Positions 27,706 to 63,676 are shown, numbered from the stretch's first letter. The stretch is 64,000 nt of DNA from Chrysomallon squamiferum (GCA_012295275.1 CM022675.1:6690832-6754831); one strand, 5' to 3'. The notes: generated by a model not told the origin, from the letters alone. Made by a program: numbers and translations.

Positions 27706-28165
27706 TTACCTTGCCACTCTCATCACACTCACAAACAACTTCATTTCCAATCTCAGGAATCTCGAACACAGACAGATTTTTCTCGCTACTTTTATTTTGT
27801 TCCGTAACGCACAGATGACGTCGTTCGCATTTTTGGACTAAATTCGACGTTGCCTTTCTCTTCCTACTTCTTGTTGTTGTTGTTGTTGTTGTTATCCTAG
27901 ACACTGTGGCAAATTCCCGTCCCATGTTCACGGTGGGCACGTAGTCCACATGGTTCTTGTCGTTCACGGGCTTCCCACCTACAAAATGTGCCGAACAAAT
28001 TCTCGAGTGTGAAGTAACATTGAAATATTTTTCGCTTCCATGTGAAGCGATTACCCACAGACGTTTCCGATGTGCATTGGCTGGATATCGGTGGAAGGAG
28101 AACGAATTTCCCGGACCTCTGCGGTTGGAACAGTTAATGACTGAACAATGGTCATGGCCTCCCAT
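19768..28165 (-). CDS. THAP-domain protein gene, predicted join of six or seven exons
   Basis: Predicted model: 28165-27710, 23843-23787, 23060-22911, 21296-21210, 20895-20800 and 19902-19768, giving 326 aa. All junctions are phase 0 with GT-AG borders. An optional exon at 21689-21609 is treated separately. The N-terminus is a THAP zinc finger (residues 1-80), a C2CH DNA-binding fold with C7, C12, C57 and H60, the invariant W37, and a VPTV box at 76-79. A Thr run (92-98) and a basic RSRKRK (99-104, possible nuclear signal) follow. The rest is acidic, Ser/Thr-rich and without a recognised domain. Known THAP proteins are nuclear DNA-binding regulators or transposon-derived proteins; a regulator role here is inferred. 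The ATG at 28165 has a stop five codons upstream in frame and a purine at -3. Exon 1 is solid. Later exons rest on splice signals and matching phase, so the chain is less sure. Confidence 0.6.
20020..20125. repeat. (AAT)n microsatellite in THAP-gene intron
   Basis: About 25 AAT units with later AGT and ACT interruptions. Confidence 0.95.
20800..20895 (-). CDS. THAP gene, penultimate exon
   Basis: 32 codons in phase 0, between a cttatttcag acceptor and an AAG/GTAATG donor. The encoded segment is polar (IDTQLSNHSNRLIL...). Confidence 0.5.
21171..21196. repeat. (AAGAT)n pentanucleotide repeat
   Basis: Five units of gataa, just downstream (minus strand) of the 21210 donor. Confidence 0.9.
21210..21296 (-). 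CDS. THAP gene, exon 5
   Basis: 29 codons in phase 0 between a ttttttttag acceptor and AAG/GTTTCA, a weak donor. It carries SPIFASL, similar to TPIFNNL in the exon at 21689, which suggests that the two exons arose by duplication. Confidence 0.45.
21376..21440. repeat. Poly(A)/(AAT)n tract
   Basis: About 25 A followed by AAT and AAAAT units. Confidence 0.9.
21609..21689 (-). CDS. THAP gene, optional exon 4 with in-frame stop
   Basis: It follows a tatattttag acceptor that is also the first unit of the adjoining 63-bp minisatellite. Read in the phase set by the preceding exon it gives 26 codons (DDIYEVDVKTPIF...SSHRWK) and TAG at 21611-21609. A CAG/GTGGAA donor at 21619 would leave phase 2, which does not fit exon 5. 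It is therefore either an alternative 3' end giving a ~247-aa form or an exon that is skipped. Confidence 0.35.
   Translation of the reverse strand, partial: DDIYEVDVKTPIFNNLAALLSSHRWK
21678..22038. repeat. 63-bp minisatellite, about 5.7 copies, containing splice signals
   Basis: Units start at 21678, 21741, 21804, 21867, 21930 (shortened) and 21974; the first four are exactly 63 bp. On the minus strand every unit repeats a tattttag acceptor followed by GATGATATCTAT, which is the start of the optional exon. Several units also carry GTAAGTATA, a good donor. Because 63 is a multiple of three, a frame stays open through the array. Confidence 0.93.
22301..22800. mobile_element. 500-bp MITE-like DNA transposon
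   Basis: The left end begins CAGTGGTACGTTGACTTACG. The right end, read inverted, begins CAGTGGAACCTCGACTTACG. Terminal inverted repeats match at 19 of 22 positions. TA lies on both sides (22299-22300 and 22801-22802), consistent with a TA target duplication. Related motifs (gctcgtaactcg, cgctcataactc) recur inside near the right end. There is no transposase frame, so it is non-autonomous. It sits in the THAP-gene intron between 22911 and 21689. TA duplication and CAGTG ends are seen in Tc1/mariner-type elements. A different superfamily is possible. Confidence 0.85.
22911..23060 (-). CDS. THAP gene, exon 3
   Basis: Exactly 50 codons in phase 0, between a attttatag acceptor and an ATG/GTAATA donor. 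It encodes an acidic, Ser/Thr/Pro/Gln-rich and probably disordered stretch ending EDTEQEDDFM. Confidence 0.55.
23225..23460. repeat. (AAAAT)n-like A-rich repeat
   Basis: Units of aaaataaat and taaaa, including ten or so ataaa pentamers at 23386-23421. Open frames here are repeat-derived. Confidence 0.9.
23787..23843 (-). CDS. THAP gene, exon 2
   Basis: 19 codons in phase 0 (DDSKMDECGSEASDSSSYM) between a ttttttcag acceptor and an ATG/GTTAGA donor. The donor is non-optimal and the frame stays open beyond it, so the 3' border is the least certain. Confidence 0.45.
24655..27330 (+). pseudogene. Decayed SWIM / YqaJ-nuclease / PHD-like gene, antisense in THAP intron 1
   Basis: Three segments with splice-like borders remain. 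Segment 1 ends at 24868 before GTAAGT. Segment 2, 25707-25879, follows tttttcag. Together they recreate a SWIM zinc-finger core, CKCIAWQGEACNHVAALLF (CxC...CxH), typical of animal SWIM-YqaJ proteins. Segment 3 starts at 26223. It holds a stretch resembling the start of a YqaJ exonuclease domain (KKRITASNAVTNRR, about 26570-26610), then FGLTKENDAARWY and later FLFLGSSADRM and LVEVK. A remnant resembling the PSFGN... start of a PHD finger lies near 27205-27260. Damage: the 25879/26223 join is out of phase, TGA at 26550-26552 stands where relatives have Trp, the frame shifts before 26680, and segment 1 shifts around 24830. Family assignment is from recall of conserved motifs. Confidence 0.7.
27385..27409. 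repeat. Poly(A) tract
   Basis: About 25 A on the plus strand, shortly downstream of the PHD-like remnant. It could be a retro-insertion tail or a simple expansion. Confidence 0.85.
27643..27704. repeat. (GT)n microsatellite at the THAP exon 1 donor
   Basis: About 31 GT units. On the minus strand the exon 1 donor reads AAG/GTAAGA and runs straight into (CA)n, so the repeat begins about six bases into the intron. Confidence 0.97.
27710..28165 (-). CDS. THAP gene, exon 1 (THAP zinc finger)
   Basis: 152 codons. The zinc ligands C7-x4-C12 and C57-x2-H60, W37, the FHRYP segment (24-28) and the VPTV box fit the THAP consensus in order and spacing over about 80 residues, the usual domain length. 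It is followed by T-run residues 92-98 and the basic cluster 99-104. It ends with CECDESGK at a clean GTAAG donor. The reading frame is intact and the exon is much more GC-rich than its surroundings, which supports selection on it. Confidence 0.88.
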
Positions 28166-28169
28166 TGCT

Positions 28170-28290
28170 TCTGCCCCTCAGTTTGCAAGTATGGCTGGAT
28201 TTGGCGAGATCTTACGAGATCTCGCGATTTGCGTCCTCGAATTACCCAGCAACGTGCACATGCGCAGTGGAATGGGAAAGACGTCTGTTG
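28170..28290 (-). promoter_or_regulatory. Candidate TATA-less promoter of the THAP gene
   Basis: Just upstream of the ATG lie TCTCGCGA (28220-28227, the Kaiso/ZBTB33-associated core motif of many housekeeping promoters) and a ctgcgcatgtgc stretch (minus strand, about 28267-28256), close to the NRF1 consensus. The region is locally GC-rich and has no TATA box. The role is inferred from motifs and position. Confidence 0.4.
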
Positions 28291-28299
28291 CAAGATACT

Positions 28300-28710
28300 A
28301 CTGTGTTACGGCTATTATGTCATCAGGTAGTCATTATTTGTCTCTAAGCCAGACGAAGAGACATGAAGATATTGCCGTTGTTTACCATGAAACTTAAAGA
28401 ATGTTTTTTTGTTTCTTTCTTCTGTTACGTTTTCTCCTTTCAATTTGTTTTTACACTTTTTTCCTTCGTTGCCTTTTTTTTTTTTTTTTTTTATTTCTTC
28501 CGTTCTTTCTTTTTTTTTTCTTCTATTCTTCCCTTGTTGTTGTTGTTTTGTGGGGGGGTTGTAGTTTTTGCTTTTGTTTGTTTTGTTGTTGGGGTGTTCT
28601 TTTGTTTGTTGAAGTTGTTTTATTCTTCTTTTTTCTTCTTTTTTTTTTAAATTCTTGGAGCGATTTTTCGTTCTTTCGCACTGCACTTTAGAAATAATTA
28701 ATTAAAAAGC

Positions 28711-28762
<52 letters not shown>

Positions 28763-28900
28763 CGTACGACAATTTTACGCACGTTTAAGGCAATTTAGAC
28801 CTACGATTCAGATACCAGCTTAAACGAGAACTGCAACCGAGTGCAAGCTCAGAACCGCGAATCGATGACTCGATATGAGATTTAAGGGAGAATATTCTTG
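28300..28900. other. Upstream spacer with T/G-rich and ATT repeats
   Basis: Pyrimidine-rich sequence at 28400-28650 and (ATT)n at 28709-28760. No coding exon is supported. The open frames are homopolymer-driven. Confidence 0.7.
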
Positions 28901-29937
28901 TTCGACTAAGCTTGGCAGAAATGCCTCCCGTCTCATATGCATTTTATTAAAAATTTAGTATTAATTTTTTTATTGATTTCTCTACGCATTTTTTTATATT
29001 GTTGTTATAGTAGAAAGATAAATAAATAAATGAATACTTGAGATAAAAAAAAAAAAAAAAGAAGAGAAAATAATGTTATTTAATAATATTCTACAGCAAA
29101 TTTCATGTTTAAAGACTTAGTCTGTTTTAACTTTTACTATTTCTGAAAACTAAATTATAATAAATCGTAATAGCTTTAATCCAGTTTTGTTTTAAATACT
29201 TTTTTAATTCAGCCACATTAGGCTGTAAAATCAAGTGAATGTCCTATTTCCCCACTATTAGAGATTAATACTTCTGTAATTCTGTTTAAGTAAAATGAAA
29301 ATGATTCCAAATCAGAATATACCAAATTTAGCTTGCATTTATTTTCAAATATATAAAGGAAATTATTTTTTATTTACTCATCAGCTTCTAGCTAGAACGT
29401 TTTTTTTTTTTTTTTTTTTTTTTTTTTCAAATGCATGTTTTGATTAAACCATATTGAACATTACAACAAAAAAACAAACAAATAAATAAATAAATAATAA
29501 TAATAATATGTCTCAAGTGGTCCCATGTATTTTCAACAAGAGGATTGTTTGTAATGAAAAATAAATTCAACAGACAACTGATAACAAACCATTTACAAAT
29601 GTGATAAATATGATTTATTTCAAAATATGCTTTATAACAAAAATATGGATGTTTGTACATAGTGTATAGTTCCTATAACAACACAGTTTTCATTACAAAT
29701 GTATATTTTTATAACAAAGATAACAGAGATACCTGAACAAATAGATAGATATAAAACAGAATGGGATAACAGCATTATGAAGAGAGAGTAATGTGTTTGT
29801 GTGCAAGTGCATGCATGTACGATTCTTTCAATCTCCCAATACCTTATTAAAAACCAGTTTGTTACAATTTCATTTGGACTCTGACATAAAATATAAAATT
29901 GTGTATTGTATCAATCAATACACCTTCAGTAAGAAAG

Positions 29938-29940
<3 letters not shown>

Positions 29941-29977
<37 letters not shown>
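29941..29977. repeat. (AT)n microsatellite
   Basis: About 17 AT units. Another AT run followed by poly(T) lies at 30156-30189. Confidence 0.9.
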
Positions 29978-29978
<1 letters not shown>

Positions 29979-30151
29979 TATCTATGCTATGTATCTGTAA
30001 TATGCAAAAACCCTATCCCTCCCCTGCAACACATATTATTAGATTGGCCCCTTAGTAAATATGTAACATTCTGAAAAATGAACCCCCTTTCTCTTGCACA
30101 TCCTTAACTTGTTATGCTAAAGATCCCTTCCATATCATCTTTTTTTATTTA

Positions 30152-30187
<36 letters not shown>

Positions 30188-31596
30188 TTGCAGCATGTTT
30201 TAAGGCCTCTAAAATTTTGAATACTGAATTTTAAAAGCAGCTTGATTAGATACACAGTTCAATAAAAGTGTGAGGATAAAAAGATAGAGTATGATGTGTA
30301 GATAGTTCTTTTAAATTACTGGATTCAAGAAATGTTTAATAAATTGTTTAAAGCATATATTTCTGTCCGTGCCCTCAAATAATAAAAAATAATAATAATA
30401 ATAATTATAAATAAATAAAGGAATTGTAATATTTCACTCAAAACATTATTTAAGAATTTTAAAAACTTATTTACATTTTCTAATGTGGGCTCTTTTTCAA
30501 CTCAAAAAGATTATTTTTGACTGAATTTCACATGATACACAAGCAATCTATGTAAGCATATTAATTTCTGAAAAATATGTAAGTAGAAATATTCCAGATG
30601 AAATATTCTCAGATTAAATAGAGTTCATAAAACTGCACAAAACAATATACATCTAACAAAATTATCTTCAATTAAACTTGTGCGTAGAATTTTTTTTTAT
30701 TTAAAGCACTTTTTGTGTGTGTTTGTCATGCATACATTTTAGAAGTAAAGCATTTACCAACATCTATACCAGTTCTTGTTATTTTCTTTCAGTTAGAACT
30801 GAAATCAATACCTATGTACATTTATTTCAGAAACATTAACTGGAAGCCTGTGATTACGTTTACTGTTTCTTGAACTTACTTTTAAAGTCTTCAAATTCAG
30901 TACACAACACATAAATACCAGATAGACACAAATCTTTGAAATTTTTTTTTTTAATTTTTTTTCATTTCATTTTTATTCAGTTTATTGTAATCTAATAATA
31001 AACAGCTTAATTAAATACTGTTTAAATGGAAGGCCACAGTTGGATATTTTATTCATCAAGAAATTTAAATTTTTAAAAATATAAATAATACATCAATACA
31101 TATAAGTTTGTTGATCTTCAAGCTTTTGATGAGGGAAAATGTCTTCTTTTTAAAAAAAACAAAAACATTAATAGAATCTGTACTAAATATGTATTGTATC
31201 AGAAAGTATTATATCAATTTTATAATGAATTCCTATGTTATCAAATAAAAATTAAAAGTGTAACCTAAAACTATGTAAAAACAAACTTTGGTCAGTTTGT
31301 TTGATAATATATATATACATATTTTTTTTTTTTTTTAAAGTTAAGTTGTTTTGTTTTTCCCAAACACCAAATGAGAAATAATAAATATTTTGTGATAAAG
31401 CTGATGTCAGAAATACTGATCATAAATAATTTGTATTGTTAAACAAAACAAAATTTTAACATAAGACAATATTGAAAAATATTGTTTTTATCCCAACACT
31501 ATGTGAAAAATACCAAATATTTTAATGTGTGGTGAAGCTTATAATAGAAAAAAAAAATTAAAAAAAAATTATCTATGAACTAATTTTCTCCATTAG

Positions 31597-31661
31597 CTGA
31601 GGTAGGAGACTACCTGGACAACTACAACAACTACAACGACTCTACAGAAGAAGCTGTGTGA
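31597..31661 (+). other. Isolated exon-like island
   Basis: The acceptor-like ttttctccattag leads into EVGDYLDNYNNYNDSTEEAV and a TGA at 31659-31661. The next ~80 bases are also of higher complexity. It resembles the last exon of a plus-strand gene, but no upstream exon was found. Confidence 0.2.
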
Positions 31662-31779
31662 CACAAGAAGTGATCTACAGAGAACAGAGTCATTCATAGT
31701 CACAGCTGCCTTGACATGTAGTCAACAAGTGAATGAAAAAAAAAAAAAATAATAATTGTCTCCATTAAATAATAGAAAA

Positions 31780-32330
31780 TTAACTCAAAATATTTTGTTA
31801 AAAAAAAAATTTACCTGGTTTTATCCAAGGTATGGAATAACAAACATTTGGTGTTAAAACTGATGACTGAAATCTTACCAAAGAACTTTTATGTGATTAA
31901 TACAAACATACGTTCTACTGGTTTCTGTGTCAGAATATTCAAATATCTGATCATTTAGCCATTGCCATGGATACTAATTAATCAGTAAGATATGGGTCAT
32001 GAAATAAAAAAAAATATTAAATTAAATAGTAATATATGGGTCATGAAATAAAACAAATTTAAATTAAGATTAAGACAGAATTAACAAATATAAAGCTTGT
32101 CACAGAAAAGTTATGTATAAAGTTCATTTTGTTAAACAAAACAAACCTAAAATTAAGAGAAAATTAAATTACATAAAGCTTATCATAGAAATCTGATCAA
32201 TAAAGTTTGTTTCATTAAATACAAAACAAACTGAAGACTAAAACAAAATTAACAAATGTAAACATTCGTGACAGAAAACTGATAAATAAAAGTTTGTTTA
32301 ATTAAATAAACTAAATTTACAAGTTCGTGC
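31780..32330. repeat. Degenerate ~105-bp tandem repeat
   Basis: A pattern of cagaaaa..tgat/atg..ataaagttt.gtt..ttaaa..aaacaaa..aaaatta recurs about five times with many changes. Confidence 0.5.
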
Positions 32331-32639
32331 CTGAATGAATAATTCTTTGTTAATTAATAATTAATTAACAATTAACAATTGTTTGTTCATCATGTAAAAC
32401 AAATTAATGTTTTCTTGCTGTTTTGTTACACAAATAATTAACATGTATTAGCCTAGAACAGAAAACAGATCTGAATTTTAACATTAACTGAACCAAACAA
32501 TACAATACTATATATAAACAAAAAATCCAGTATACTGATAGAAAACTGATGAGATCTCAATGTGAAATAAAACAAATGTTAAGATACCAGGAATAAAAAA
32601 TAAATGTTTGACATCAAACAGTCTTTACAGAAAATTAGT

Positions 32640-33480
32640 GCTGTAGTAAAATAATAACAACAACAATAAAACATTTCTTTCAATGAAGACTTCAGTACTG
32701 TTAGAATACTAATACCCAGTACTCTGAAAATTACACTGTATAATAATATTTTTTTTAAAAATATTTTTTTTTAGATTTCTTTGATTGAAGACTGATATTG
32801 TCAGAACACTAAATATTTGATATTCAGATGTCATCAACAGAAAATTAATCAAGATCCTATTGCTTTGATTTAAAAAAAAAACACCCCAAAATCCCTAAAA
32901 AGACCATAATACATTTTTTCAGTGAAGACTGTAATACTGTCAGAACTCTAAATATTTGATATTCAGTGGACATTAACAGAAAATTAACTAAGATCCTATA
33001 GCTTTGATTTAAAAAAAAAAATATACGACGACCCAAAACACCAAAAAATATTTCTTTCAATGAAGACGATAATATTGCTAGAATTCTAAATATTTGATAT
33101 TCAGTGGACACCAATAGTAAATTAACTATGATCTATAGCTTTGATTTAAAAAAAAAAAAAACCAAAACACCATAAAACATTTCTTTAAATGAAGACTATG
33201 ATATTGTCAGAATTCTAAATATATCTGACAGTGCTGTAAGAGTGACTTTAAAAAAAAATAATAATAAATATATTTCTTTCACTGAAGACTATGATATTAT
33301 GCCATATTTCTAAATATTTTATATGCATTATCATCAAAAGAAGACTAAGGTGCTACAGTAGGACACAAATAAAAAAAAAACAAAAAAAACACCATAAAAC
33401 TTTTTTCACTGAACACTATTATATTATGTTACAATTCAAAATATTTGACAGCAAATAAAAACTAAATGGACTGCTTTCAT
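32640..33480. repeat. Degenerate ~130-bp tandem repeat, about 7 copies
   Basis: The motif tcaatgaagact.taatatTgtcagaa.tctaaatatttgatattcag, in part followed by gctttgatttaaaaaaaa, recurs. Copies begin near 32686, 32785, 32924, 33061, 33190, 33282 and 33412. Confidence 0.8.
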
Positions 33481-35045
33481 GGCTATATTTAGAAAATAAA
33501 TTTAAAAAAAAGGTAAAAGTAAAATCAGTATCTGCTATTTTCACATACATCACAATTTTAAATTCAAATTAGGACAGTTTTTAAATATTTTCTTATAAAA
33601 TCACTTTGATAAAACACCCACATTTTCTTTTCAAATAATTCTGCAAATCTGCCCAAAAATTTTAATAAAAAAATTAAATTTTGATTGACATCTTCAAAGA
33701 ATTTGTTCTTTTTTAAATTCTATCCAATTATTTGAAAAATTTTTTTAATTTCTTTTTTTTTTTTCAAACTTGCTGAAAGAGATCCATTTTAAATAATAAA
33801 AGATTTACAAAATAAATATTTTTCTACAAATAATGAACTCAACAACATAAAACTGTTTTCAAAACTGACCAAAATAACATTTAAAATAATAATAATATCA
33901 AAACTGCTATTAATAAATACACAATACAAACTAGCTCTGTAAGTAAATGTTAACTGCAATACACGATATACATTTGTCCAAATAATATATATATATAACA
34001 AAAGCATTAAATATACAACAAATTATTATTAATAAAATAAATAAAAAGAAAATATTTACTGAAAAACAAATAAAAAAATCAAAACATAAGGGGATATAAT
34101 TCTTTTCTGCATCCAAATATATATATATGCATTACATAATTTACAATCAGCTTATTAACTTATAAATCAAGAAAGAAAATATAAACAAAATAGAAATAAT
34201 GTTACTATCCCATTTATCAACAAAATGTTTGGGGTTTTTTTTTTTTTTTTTTTTTAAAAAGCTCAAATATACAAAATCAGTTACATACACACAACACAAC
34301 CATAAGGGAAATAACTCCAAAATAAATAGAGTTCATTTTTCTTTGTTCATTTTGATCATTTTGTTCAAGATTGTTCAACAGTTTTATGACATATTAAATA
34401 ATAAACAAAAAATTACTAATATTTTATACAATGTGGACATTCATAAGGATGCAAAATTTTAACAATTGTTCATAACAAGCTTATATTCACAATTTTTTTT
34501 TAATTATTATTCATATTTGAGCATTATATATTCACATCTTGAGCAGTTTTATTTTTTTTTTTTACTTATTATTATATTTTAAAAAAGAAAAACAAAAAAT
34601 AATATTAAAGAAATTAATCCAGCATAGCAAGAATAATCCATACTTTCTCTCTCACTCTCATGAAAAAAGGATTAAAGATTAATATAAATATATAGAACAC
34701 ACACTCACAGTTATCAAAAGGATTTTTGTTTTTTAATTAAATTTCTCACAACCAAACCTAAACGCATTCTTTTTCATAAAACTGAAAATTTTCTATAACC
34801 TTTGAGTTACATTTTTTTTTTCTTTTTTTTTTTTTTTTAAATTAGAATCTACTCTTTATTTTATTTTATTTTTATTGAATTTTAATTCTTTGGTCTAAAA
34901 TTATTACTATTTGTAAACAAGTATAATATTTAAAATATGTTAATGTAATAATAATTTAATCTAAACTATGATTTTTTAAATTAATAATAATACAAGTCTA
35001 GTACTGCACAGTATTAAAAATGCATCAAAGAATACACATAAACAC

Positions 35046-35048
<3 letters not shown>

Positions 35049-35084
<36 letters not shown>

Positions 35085-35265
35085 ATATGTGTATAAATAT
35101 GTATGAACATGTGTATGTGTATGTATGTGTATGTATATATATATATATATACATGTATGTATGTATGTATGCATGTATGTATGTATGTGTGTGTGTGTGT
35201 ATATATATGTATGTGTGTATATATATATATATATATATTTATATATGTGTGTGTGTGTGTTTGCG
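35049..35265. repeat. GT/GTAT/AT compound microsatellite
   Basis: Pure GT (35049-35083) passes into GTAT and AT runs. Frames through it are artefacts. Confidence 0.95.
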
Positions 35266-35627
35266 TGTCTGTGTTTTAAATATATACAGTAACATAATAT
35301 TAATGATCACTGTGGACAATGAACAAATGAAAAATTAATCAGCAAAACAAAATATGCAAATCAAAATTCAGATCTCTGTATTTACAGTTTTTGTGAAAAG
35401 AATATTTAACTTCAGATATTGTTTTAATGACAACATACTATGTAGGCTATGTTTGTGTGTTTGTGGGTGTGTCTGTATGTACATGAATTGTTTAAAAAAC
35501 AAATTTTACACTTACTATTTACATTTTTAATAAATAAATAAATAAATAAACAAAAATGCTATGAATATTATTCAGTATTCTGATACAGATTTGACAGATT
35601 TACATCACAGATGTCAGGAAAAACCAT

Positions 35628-35700
35628 ATAAATAAATAAATAAGTAAACAAGTAAGTAAATAAGTAAGTAAGTAAGTAAGTAATAATAATAATAATAAAG
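35628..35700. repeat. (AAAT)n-(AAGT)n-(AAT)n tract
   Basis: Short tetranucleotide and trinucleotide units in succession. Confidence 0.9.
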
Positions 35701-36394
35701 AAATTTTGTTTCAACATATTTAATTAAAATGAATTTAAATTAATAAAATTTAAAATATGTTATTTTTATTGTATTTTTTATTATTATTACTATGGGTTTT
35801 TTTTTCATGGTTTGACTGTTCATGTGTGTGTGTGTGTGTGTTATGTTTGTGTATGTCTATGTCCATATTTGTGATATGTCGTGTGTCTATATTATACTGA
35901 ACATGTTAGTGGGGGAGGGACATATAAAGAACGCTAAATTTCGACACTGTCACAGTAATTACAAGAACACAAACATTAAAAACAAGATAAATACTTTTTC
36001 AAATTGAAAAAAAAACAAAACAATATTAGCAGAAACAAAATACATTTTCTCTCCTACAGCTCATAGGCCAGTTAGCAATATTTCATGCAACAACAACCTT
36101 ACTAATGAAAAGCTGGCAGATGTAAAAGTTACGGGGTTGTTGGGGGTGTGTGGGGGGGGAATATGCCAACCGAATGATTCCTTTTCAAATATTGATTGCA
36201 GAAAATGAAGTGGAAAATTAAAGATACTTTAAGAAACAAAATGTGACAAGTTTTCGTGGGTCAAGACAGAATCATAAAAAAAAAAAACAGTTTTTAAGTG
36301 GGGTTTTTTATGGTTGTGTATATTCGTGTGTTTTAGGATTTCAATGATTGGTAGCAACAGTGAAGATGTTTATATGTGTATTTTCTGTACATGT

Positions 36395-36452
36395 ATTTGT
36401 TATGTATGTATGTATGTATGTATGTGGGTATGTACATGTCTGTATAGGGATA

Positions 36453-36483
<31 letters not shown>

Positions 36484-36620
36484 TATATATATATGTATGT
36501 ATGTATGTATGCATGTATTTGTGTATGTGTGTATGTGCATTTGTGTATGTGTTTTTGTATATGTATTTGTATGTATATTTGTATGTACGTATGTATGTCT
36601 ATGTGTTTGTATATCTGTTA
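36395..36620. repeat. GTAT/GT/AT compound microsatellite
   Basis: (GTAT)n at 36403-36425, GT and AT at 36450-36490, then GTAT and variants to about 36620. Confidence 0.93.
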
Positions 36621-37573
36621 CAGTGAAATCTGCACCACTTATTTTGCTGTAGTATAATTTATCATTTGAGTCATTAAGATTCATATTTTGTAAAACTTCA
36701 GTAAACAATGGCGTTAATAAAATTTCATTAAACATTTTACAAATCAAAATTTTATAAACTTTCATGATACAAAATAAGTTAGCTATGAAAAAAACAATAT
36801 TCAGCTTGATAAAAATAAATATTGTTTTGTATTTGTTTTTTACCAAAACATTATATTGTAAATTTTTTGGGGAAAAACTAAATGAGCTATAACAAAACTA
36901 TTCACCTTTATATAAATAAATATATATATTTTTTTTTTGCATCTGAATGATTTTCTAAACATTTTTTTATTTAAAATAATTTAGTTATATAACGAAAGGA
37001 AACCATTCAACTTTATAAAAATACGTGTCATTTTTTTTTTTTTTAATTTTTTTTTTTTTTTCACAGTTAAATTATTTTGTAAAATTTCCTGGTACAAAAC
37101 GATGTAACTTTATCGGAAATAAAAAAACTGTTCAGTTTTGTGAAATACACCATAAAATAAGTTATTCTTTATAAAAGTATTTAACATGCATTATTATTAC
37201 TACAACATCTGTCACCAGTATATTTTAAAGCTATTTACATTTTGATAGATATAGTTACAATGTTATTCTGGTAGTTTGAATGCTACTGAATAAAAATTAA
37301 CAGAGCTAGCAATGTATGTATATACTTTGTTGATCAATAAAGTAATAGTTATAGTTCGTTAAAAAAAAACAAAAAAAAAACAAACAATCAGAATATTATT
37401 AAAAAAAAAAAAATTATTATCTTGGTTTTTTGTCGTTTTTAAAGCTGATTTTAAAATTTGAATATTTTTAACATTTACAATTTCAATTTGATTTTGCATT
37501 TTGAATTTTGTTTATTTTTTGAAATTTATTTTCTCTTATTTAAATGTGTTACTGTTTCTTTGTTCAACAATAT

Positions 37574-37579
37574 TTTATT
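37574..37579 (-). terminator. First downstream poly(A) signal of the zinc transporter gene
   Basis: Reading down the minus strand from the stop codon at 38247, the first AATAAA found by eye is here. It would give a 3' untranslated region of about 0.7 kb. The real cleavage site may be elsewhere. Confidence 0.3.
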
Positions 37580-37841
37580 TTAATAACGCACAAAAAAAAA
37601 AGAAAAAATATTGATTGGCACATTCTGATTTAAAAAAAAAAAAGAAAAAAAAAAAGAATCTCATCAAAATGTTTTCAATTTTGATGACCTCTACCACCAT
37701 AATACAATCTAACTTGCTAGCAGTAACTAACAAATGCTGGTTTATATTAACTAGCATACTACTGAAGATTTGTAAATGTTGCTGATATTTTAGCTTTTTG
37801 TGCCCAAGTATGAATTTACATGCACACACATGCAACATTAA

Positions 37842-37956
37842 TACACACACATTCTCTTATACACATACAAACACATAAAAAGATACACATCTATATACAC
37901 AAACACACACACACACATAAAAACTCTTTCACACACACAGACACACATAAAAACTC

Positions 37957-37989
<33 letters not shown>

Positions 37990-38028
37990 TAAAAACTCTT
38001 TCACACACACAGACACACATAAAAACTC

Positions 38029-38066
<38 letters not shown>
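37842..38066. repeat. CA-rich tandem repeat with a duplicated ~65-bp unit
   Basis: Two copies of ataaaaactctttcacacac..agacacacataaaaactctctttcacacac lie back to back (about 37917 and 37985) within CA dinucleotide runs. Confidence 0.93.
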
Positions 38067-38246
38067 TTTTACATAAATTAAAAAAAAAAAAATTTTGGAA
38101 AACATTTCTGACAAGGATGTAATATTTTTGGGTTTTTTTTTTTGTTTTGTCTGTTCAATTTTTCTTGCAGTTCTTAGACTATAATGAAGACAGATGAAAG
38201 AACTTTGGTAAGGAACATGTAAGTATTTACATCTCGCTTCAACACG

Positions 38247-63655
<25,409 letters not shown>

Positions 63656-63668
63656 TTTTAATTCTTGT

Positions 63669-63676
63669 TCACGTGA
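63669..63676 (-). promoter_or_regulatory. TCACGTGA E-box in the ZnT 5' leader
   Basis: A palindromic TCACGTGA, the core recognised by MITF/TFEB-type and other bHLH factors, lies 14 bases upstream of the start codon. No metal-response element (TGCRCNC) was noticed in the ~300 bases upstream. Function is inferred only. Confidence 0.3.

Larger units (their letters stand above)
28900..38246. other. AT-rich intergenic spacer between the two minus-strand genes
   Basis: About 9.3 kb with poly(A)/poly(T) tracts, AT and GT runs and degenerate tandem repeats, listed separately. No gene with a recognised domain is present. Part of the right end must be the 3' untranslated region of the zinc transporter gene. 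One exon-like island at 31597 stands out. Confidence 0.7.
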
